Assembly: GCA_958439195.1 (NCBI GenBank)
Contig: OY288157.1
Coordinates: 1 to 64,000 of the forward strand
Length of the DNA stretch: 64,000 nucleotides
Source of the DNA: an uncultured Paracoccaceae bacterium
Lineage (GTDB): Bacteria > Pseudomonadota > Alphaproteobacteria > Rhodobacterales > Rhodobacteraceae
Direction of reading: 5' to 3'
Below the pieces are notes generated by a model. That model was not told the origin of the DNA. It saw nothing but the letters and a program-made list of their open reading frames with translations, and did no database searches. This document shows, in pieces, positions 59,038 through 64,000 of the stretch. Each line of letters starts with the position of its first letter. Position 1 is the stretch's first letter. A program made the position numbers and the translations under genes.

Positions 59038-61887
59038 ATGCGTGATGCTGATCCGATCCTTGCCCCCTTTGCCGCGCGCGTGACCCGTGCGCCGATGGCC
59101 TTTGATGTGGGGGCGGGGGCGGATGTCATGCGGGAGTTTGGCGACCTGCCGCCCGACGTGGTTCAGGTGCTGGCCGGCACGGCGGGATGCAGCCCCTATC
59201 TGAAGGGATTGATGGCGCGCGAAGGTGGGTGGCTGCGCGGCGCCCTGGCAGAGGCGCCGGAGGTGGCCTTTGGGCGCGTTCTGGCCGCCGCCGAGACCGC
59301 GACGGGTGCCGATGCGTTGGGTGAGGCGCTGCGGACAGCCAAGCGGCGGGTGGCGCTGCTGACGGCGCTGTGTGATCTGGGTGGGGTCTGGCCGCTGCAG
59401 GCGGTGACAGGGGCGCTGACGCGGCTGGCTGATCTGTCGGTGGACCTGGCGATCCGGGCCTTTGTGGCCGATGAGATCCGGCGCGGCAAGTTGCCCGGTG
59501 CGGTGCCCGAGGATGCGGCGACCGGGGCGGGCATGGTGGCGCTGGCGATGGGCAAGATGGGGGCGGGGGAATTGAACTATTCCTCGGATATCGACCTGAT
59601 CTGTCTGTTTGATGATGCGCGTTATGGGGATGCGGCGCAGGAGGCGCGGGCGGCGTTCATTCGGGTGACGCGCAAGATGGCGGCGCTGCTGTCGGACCTG
59701 ACGGCGGGGGGCTATGTGTTCCGCACCGACCTACGGCTGCGGCCCGATGCGGCGGTGACGCCCGTCTGCATTTCGATGGCGGCGGCCGAGAGCTACTATG
59801 AAAGCGTGGGCCGGACATGGGAGCGGGCGGCCTATATCAAGGCCCGGCCCTGTGGTGGCGATATCGCGGCGGGGGAGCGGTTCCTGAAGGCGCTGGTGCC
59901 GTTTGTCTGGCGCAAGCATCTGGATTTTGCCGCGATCCAGGATGCCCATGACATGCGGTTGCGCATCCGCGAGCATCGGCAGTTGAACCGGCCCCTGACG
60001 GTCGAGGGGCATAACATGAAGCTGGGTCAGGGCGGGATCCGCGAGATCGAGTTCTTTACCCAGACCCGGCAGTTGATCGCCGGGGGGCGCGACCCGGATT
60101 TGCGCGACCGCACGACGGTGGGTGGCCTTGCGGCGCTGGCGCGAAAGGGGTGGCTGCCGGGGGATGTGGCGGAGGAATTGACGGCGCTTTACCGCGCGCA
60201 TCGGGAGGTGGAGCATCGGTTGCAGATGGTGGGCGATGCCCAGACGCATGTGATGCCGATGACGCCGGAGGGCGTGGCGCGGATTGCGGCCTTTTGCGGA
60301 GAAACGGAGGATGCATTCCGCAGCGGGCTTCTGGACCGGCTGGCACGGACCGATGCCTTGACCGAAGGGTTTTTTGCGCCTGCGCCGACCGAAAGCCTGC
60401 CTGACCTGTCGGATACGGCGCGCGCGATCGTGGAGGGATGGACACAATATCCGGCGCTGCGGTCCGAGCGGGCGCAGGGGATATTCCGCCGCCTGCGGCC
60501 CGTGTTGCTGACGCGGTTGTTGCGGGCGGCGAACCCGGATGAGGCGCTTTTGGCGCTGGACGGGTTTTTGCGGGGCTTGCCTGCGGGGGTGCAGTTGTTT
60601 TCGCTGTTCGAGGCGAACCCGGCGCTGATCGATCTGATCATCGATGTGGCCAGCACCTCGCCCGCGCTGGCGCGGTATCTGTCGCGCAATGCGGGGGTGC
60701 TGGATGCGGTGATCGGCGGGTCGTTCTTTGCGCCCTGGCCGGGGGCGGCGGCCTTGACCGATCTGCTGGCGCGCGCGATGGGCGACGCCCCGGATTATGA
60801 GCGCAAGCTGGATGCTGTGCGGCGCGGGTTGAAGGAATGGCATTTCCGGGTTGGGGTGCATCATCTGCGCGGGCTGGTCGATGCCTTTGAGGCGGCCAAG
60901 CAATATGCCGATCTGGCCGATGCTGTGATTGCTGCGCTGTGGCCCGTCGTCTGTGGCGAATTTGCCCGCAAGCATGGGCCTTTGCCGGGGCAGGGGGCGG
61001 TGGTTCTGGGCATGGGGTCGCTGGGGGCGGCGCGGTTGAACGCGGCATCCGACCTGGACCTGATCGTGATCTACGACGCCGAAGGAATAGAGGCATCCGA
61101 TGGGCCGCGCCCGCTTGCCACGCGGGCCTATTATGCGCGGCTGACGCAGGCTTTGGTGACGGCCTTGACGGCGCAGATGGCCGAGGGACGGCTTTATGAG
61201 GTGGATATGCGGCTGCGGCCCAGCGGGCGGCAGGGACCGGTGGCCACGGCGATCGGGTCTTTCACCAGCTATCAGGAAACCGAGGCCTGGACCTGGGAAC
61301 ATCTGGCCTTGACCCGCGCGCGGCCTTTGGCCGGGGCGGTGGAGTTGCGCGGAAAGGTTGAGGCGTTTCGCCGGGATCTGCTGCGCGACAAGGGCAAGGG
61401 GCCAGCGGTGCGCAAGGATGTGGCCGAGATGCGGGCGCGGTTGCAGGCGTTCAAGCCCGGCCGCGCGGTGTGGGAGGCCAAGGATGGCCCCGGCCGCTTG
61501 ATGGACATCGAATTGATGGCGCAGATGGCGGCGCTGTTGACGGGATCACCCGTTCGGGGTGTGGAAGGGCAGATCGAGGCGGGGCGAAAGGGTGGCATCC
61601 TGTCGGATTCGGACGCGACGACCCTGTTGCAGACCTACAGGTTGATGTGGCGGTTGCAGGCTGGTCGGCGTCTTATCACCGAAGGCACGCTGGATGTGGA
61701 CAAGCTGGGCGAAGGAGCGCGGGCCTTTCTGCTGCGCGAGACGGAAGAGGCTGAGGTGGCGGCCCTGTCGGCGCGGTTGGAGCGTTTGGCAGACCTGGCA
61801 GCGGGGGTGATTTCCAGGCACCTCGCGGCAGGTAACGCCCAGGCTGAGGGAGCAGGGAATGGGGAGACGGGCAGTGCGATTGAATGA
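59038..61887 (+). CDS. glnE: bifunctional glutamine-synthetase adenylyltransferase/deadenylase
   Basis: A 949-residue enzyme that adenylylates and deadenylylates glutamine synthetase in response to PII. Two nucleotidyltransferase domains are visible, with metal-binding DxD in SSDIDLICLFD (about residue 182) and SDLDLIVIYD (about residue 670); the first (deadenylase) is followed by GRTWERAAYIKARPCGG and IREIEFFTQ, the second (adenylase) by EAWTWEHLALTRARPL. Start ATG 59038 (MRDADPILAPFAARV). An upstream frame to 58948 gives a repetitive Gly/Arg N-terminus from the 12-bp repeat and is judged not translated. A small gene overlaps its end. Confidence 0.95.
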   Translation: MRDADPILAPFAARVTRAPMAFDVGAGADVMREFGDLPPDVVQVLAGTAGCSPYLKGLMAREGGWLRGALAEAPEVAFGRVLAAAETATGADALGEALRTAKRRVALLTALCDLGGVWPLQAVTGALTRLADLSVDLAIRAFVADEIRRGKLPGAVPEDAATGAGMVALAMGKMGAGELNYSSDIDLICLFDDARYGDAAQEARAAFIRVTRKMAALLSDLTAGGYVFRTDLRLRPDAAVTPVCISMAAAESYYESVGRTWERAAYIKARPCGGDIAAGERFLKALVPFVWRKHLDFAAIQDAHDMRLRIREHRQLNRPLTVEGHNMKLGQGGIREIEFFTQTRQLIAGGRDPDLRDRTTVGGLAALARKGWLPGDVAEELTALYRAHREVEHRLQMVGDAQTHVMPMTPEGVARIAAFCGETEDAFRSGLLDRLARTDALTEGFFAPAPTESLPDLSDTARAIVEGWTQYPALRSERAQGIFRRLRPVLLTRLLRAANPDEALLALDGFLRGLPAGVQLFSLFEANPALIDLIIDVASTSPALARYLSRNAGVLDAVIGGSFFAPWPGAAALTDLLARAMGDAPDYERKLDAVRRGLKEWHFRVGVHHLRGLVDAFEAAKQYADLADAVIAALWPVVCGEFARKHGPLPGQGAVVLGMGSLGAARLNAASDLDLIVIYDAEGIEASDGPRPLATRAYYARLTQALVTALTAQMAEGRLYEVDMRLRPSGRQGPVATAIGSFTSYQETEAWTWEHLALTRARPLAGAVELRGKVEAFRRDLLRDKGKGPAVRKDVAEMRARLQAFKPGRAVWEAKDGPGRLMDIELMAQMAALLTGSPVRGVEGQIEAGRKGGILSDSDATTLLQTYRLMWRLQAGRRLITEGTLDVDKLGEGARAFLLRETEEAEVAALSARLERLADLAAGVISRHLAAGNAQAEGAGNGETGSAIE

Positions 61888-62146
61888 GGCGGACCCCAAG
61901 GGGTTGGTGCGGGAAAGCTATCGGATCGAGGGGATCACGGCGGGGGAATGCCGGTCGATCTTTGTCGACTGGGCGCTAAGCCTGCCGGTGGATGCACCGA
62001 TGAAGGATGCGGTCCGGGTGTTGATCGCAGAATATGCGTTGGGCGCACCAGAGCATCCGATGTCGAAGGTGCTGGAGGATGGGTTGATGACGCCGGACAC
62101 ACCCAAGCGGCGGGGGGGGCGCGCGGCGCGTGTTGGTGGGGCTTAG
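61874..62146 (+). CDS. 90-residue protein of unknown function coupled to glnE
   Basis: Starts within the last codons of glnE, at GTG 61874 (MRLNEADPKGLVRESYRIEG) or ATG 61859. GGGGAGA precedes the GTG. The protein contains GITAGECRSIFVDWALSLP and a KDAVRVLIAEYALGAPEHP segment, then a basic C-terminal tail (PKRRGGRAARVGG). I do not recognise a named family. The composition matches its neighbours, and the tight coupling suggests a real gene, possibly tied to nitrogen control, though this is only positional. Confidence 0.75.
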   Translation: MRLNEADPKGLVRESYRIEGITAGECRSIFVDWALSLPVDAPMKDAVRVLIAEYALGAPEHPMSKVLEDGLMTPDTPKRRGGRAARVGGA

Positions 62147-62168
62147 GCGATTTTTGATGTAAGGCCGC

Positions 62169-62630
62169 CTAACCGCGTGCGGCCGCCTCAAGCGCGGGGC
62201 CGTCCAGTTTGATCATGTCCATCATGGCTTCGGTCACGCGGGCGGCCTGTGCGGCGTCGCCGGATTGCAGCAGTCGGATCAGGCTGCGCGGGATGATCTG
62301 CCAACTGACGCCAAAACGATCCACCAGCCAGCCGCAGCGTTGGGCGGTGCCACCCTGCAAAAGCGCGTGCCAGAGAAGATCAACCTCGGCCTGGGTGTCC
62401 AGATGCACTTCGATCGACGCGGCAGGCGACAGGCGGTAATGCGGACCACCGTTGAGAAAGCTGTAGCGTTGGCCAAGCAGCGACAGATGCACTAGAAAGG
62501 CCCCTTCTCCGCCGCGCCGGGGAAAGACCTGAATGATCTTTGATCCCGGCAGCAGCGTGACATAGGTTTGCGCCGCCTCTTCGGCCTGATCATCGAACCA
62601 GAGGCAGGTTTGCAAGCTGGGTCCGGTCAT
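62169..62630 (-). CDS. VOC/PhnB-like protein
   Basis: A 153-residue member of the glyoxalase/bleomycin-resistance (VOC) superfamily, PhnB/3-demethylubiquinone-like branch. It begins MTGPSLQTCLWFDDQAEEAA and includes VHLSLLGQRYSFLNGGPHY and a C-terminal WQIIPRSLIRLLQSGD typical of PhnB-like proteins, with a final VTEAMMDMIKLD helix. Start ATG 62630 is used; the frame is open further up through a 15-bp repeat but without coding sense. Enzymatic role unknown. Confidence 0.85.
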   Translation of the reverse strand: MTGPSLQTCLWFDDQAEEAAQTYVTLLPGSKIIQVFPRRGGEGAFLVHLSLLGQRYSFLNGGPHYRLSPAASIEVHLDTQAEVDLLWHALLQGGTAQRCGWLVDRFGVSWQIIPRSLIRLLQSGDAAQAARVTEAMMDMIKLDGPALEAAARG

Positions 62631-62704
62631 AGTGCGTTTCCCCCCAAGAGACGCGACCGATGCAGTCTGCACGGTCATGGGGAGTCGGGCAAGCCTGCGA
62701 TGGG

Positions 62705-62755
62705 CACGCCCTTGCCAGACACGCCTTTGCCAGACACGCCCTTGCCAGACACGCC
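62705..62755. repeat. 15-bp tandem repeat
   Basis: CACGCCCTTGCCAGA (62705), CACGCCTTTGCCAGA (62720), CACGCCCTTGCCAGA (62735), then CACGCC. It lies between the VOC gene and eda, just behind the eda stop codon. Confidence 0.85.
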
Positions 62756-62764
62756 AGTGATGGA

Positions 62765-63406
62765 TCAGCCGCGCAGGGCGCGTGCTTCGGCGGCAAGTCG
62801 GGTGATTGCGGCCCAATCGCCAGCGGCCATCGCGTCCTTTGGTGCGACCCAGGAACCGCCGACGCAGAGGATGTTCTTTAACGACAGGTAATCCGGGGCG
62901 TTCTTCAGGCTGATGCCGCCTGTCGGGCAAAAGCGCACCTGCGGGATCGGGCTGCCGATGGATTTGAGAAAGGCCGCGCCGCCCGATTGTTCGGCGGGAA
63001 AGAATTTTTGCACCGTATAGCCGCGTTCCAGCAAGAGCATGATTTCAGTCGCGGTCACGGCACTGGGCAGAAGGGGAAGTCCCTCATCCTCGCAGGCCTT
63101 GATCAGCGCGTCGGTGGCACCGGGGCTTACGCCAAATGTGGCGCCGGCCTTTTTCGCGGCCTTCACATCGGCGGGGGTAAGAAGCGTGCCTGCGCCGACC
63201 ATCCCGCCTTCGACATCTGCCATGGCGCGGATCGCCTCCAGCGCCACGGGGGTGCGAAGCGTGACTTCCAGCGCAGGCAGACCCCCTGCGACGAGCGCGT
63301 GGGCGAGGGGGGCGGCATGGGCCAGATCGTCGATCACCAGGACCGGAACGACAGGGGCAAGCAGGCAAACCTTGAGGGCGGCGGCGGATTGTTCGGTGGG
63401 GGTCAT
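62765..63406 (-). CDS. eda: 2-dehydro-3-deoxy-6-phosphogluconate aldolase
   Basis: A 213-residue class I aldolase splitting KDPG into pyruvate and glyceraldehyde 3-phosphate, the second Entner-Doudoroff enzyme. Landmarks: PVLVIDDLAHAAPLAHAL, ALEVTLRTPVALEAI with the catalytic Glu, and KFFPAEQSGGAAFLKSIG with the Schiff-base lysine near its start, and FCPTGGIS. Downstream of edd on the same strand, separated by 140 bp. Ends beside a 15-bp tandem repeat. Confidence 0.95.
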   Translation of the reverse strand: MTPTEQSAAALKVCLLAPVVPVLVIDDLAHAAPLAHALVAGGLPALEVTLRTPVALEAIRAMADVEGGMVGAGTLLTPADVKAAKKAGATFGVSPGATDALIKACEDEGLPLLPSAVTATEIMLLLERGYTVQKFFPAEQSGGAAFLKSIGSPIPQVRFCPTGGISLKNAPDYLSLKNILCVGGSWVAPKDAMAAGDWAAITRLAAEARALRG

Positions 63407-63546
63407 CGGGAACCTCTGGCGTTGGGGAGGGGCGGCGATCCCCGAGGGCTTTGCACCGCGTCCGCCGCCGGTTCTTGATCCCGTGGCGAACGCGGTGCCT
63501 GACCCCCGCAGGATACTTTCAGGCAGAACACGAGCGAAGCGATGCG

Positions 63547-64000
63547 TCAGACAACGACGGCGGCACCGGTTTCAGCGGGGCCGACGTTGCGGCGGAAGGC
63601 GTCAAACAGATCGCGGCCAATGCCGAAGCGGTTGGCGGAAAGGTCGACGGTGATGGGGGTGCGGCTGTCGAAATCGGGGGCCAGAACGGTCAGCGTGCCG
63701 GCATCGGCATCCAGACGGATGATGTCGCCGTCCCGAAGTCTTGCCAGCGGGCCGCCGGTCGCCGCTTCGGGCGAGACGTGGATGGCGGCAGGCACCTTGC
63801 CCGATGCGCCCGACATCCGGCCATCGGTGACAAGCGCCACGCGCAGGCCGCGATCCTGCAAGACCGAGAGTGTGGGGGTAAGGGAATGCAGTTCCGGCAT
63901 CCCGTTGGCCTGCGGGCCTTGAAAGCGGACGACGACCACGGTGTCGGTGGTGAATTCGCCGCGCTTGAAGGCGGCCTTGACGTCATCCTGATCGTGGAAG
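63547..64000 (-). CDS. edd: 6-phosphogluconate dehydratase (C-terminal part)
   Basis: Partial gene running off the right edge; 150 C-terminal codons are present. Edd is the Fe-S dehydratase that makes KDPG from 6-phosphogluconate. The visible part carries the ILVD/EDD-family signature VALVTDGRMSGASGKVPAA and preceding FQGPQANGMPELHSLTP, ending NVGPAETGAAVVV. IlvD, a relative, has a different C-terminus; the adjacent eda supports Edd. The two genes form the Entner-Doudoroff pair. Confidence 0.93.
   Translation of the reverse strand, partial: FHDQDDVKAAFKRGEFTTDTVVVVRFQGPQANGMPELHSLTPTLSVLQDRGLRVALVTDGRMSGASGKVPAAIHVSPEAATGGPLARLRDGDIIRLDADAGTLTVLAPDFDSRTPITVDLSANRFGIGRDLFDAFRRNVGPAETGAAVVV

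Overview
The window reads as high-GC chromosomal DNA of an alphaproteobacterium of the order Rhodobacterales (family Rhodobacteraceae); genus and species cannot be fixed. The evidence is the CtrA/SciP cell-cycle pair, a Usg protein, LpxI instead of LpxH, a DUF2852 protein, a Bpt leucyltransferase, Trp/Asp-rich CcmF with a GTG start, and an alphaproteobacterial-type LexA box (GTTC-N7-GTTC). Coding density is high, with many 1-4 nt ATGA/TGATG overlaps. No rRNA, tRNA, CRISPR array, prophage, integrase or transposase was seen. Almost everything is core chromosome; the less ordinary material sits in intergenic spaces.

Layout. 1-1 kb: a partial SUMT gene (siroheme/corrin branch) divergent from an Lrp-type regulator. 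1-6 kb, minus strand: cytochrome P450, EamA exporter, tpiA, an A-type Fe-S carrier, SufT, ssb. 6.1-8.3 kb, plus: PepSY protein, cytochrome b561, a membrane-anchored LuxR-type regulator, a lytic transglycosylase. 8.5-15.8 kb, minus: a complete peptide-type ABC importer (Tat-exported binding protein, two permeases, one protein carrying both ATPases) next to an AraC regulator. 16-17 kb: miaA. 17.1-29.6 kb, plus: the envelope supercluster pyrH-frr-uppS-cdsA-dxr-rseP, then a 45-codon membrane-type ORF, bamA-ompH-fabZ-lpxA-lpxI-lpxB, linking isoprenoid carrier and phospholipid synthesis, outer-membrane assembly and lipid A. 29.7-32 kb: mnmA, sciP, ctrA. 32-36.8 kb: ligA-recG, then a 40-codon membrane-type ORF preceded by a LexA-box cluster. 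37-44 kb: NifU-like scaffold, hisI, gluQ, trmFO, DoxX, gyrA, usg. 44-47 kb: ornithine cyclodeaminase and arginase with a divergent Lrp regulator (arginine catabolism). 47-50 kb: ccmF-ccmH and an enoyl-CoA hydratase. 50-54 kb, minus: ilvI, an acyltransferase and ilvH, preceded by a classical attenuator with an Ile-Leu-Val leader peptide. 54-62 kb: GST, Ca/Na antiporter, bpt, RDD, DUF2852, YbaK, glnE. 62-64 kb: VOC protein, then eda and partial edd (Entner-Doudoroff).

The most interesting items are (i) the LexA-box-controlled 40-residue single-span protein behind recG, a candidate SOS-induced cell-division inhibitor; (ii) the ilvI leader, where the peptide, the antiterminator and the terminator can all be read directly; (iii) the 45-residue ORF between rseP and bamA; and (iv) several families of short palindromes and dispersed repeats at gene ends. 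Two copies of one palindrome doublet differ by paired changes that preserve the stem.
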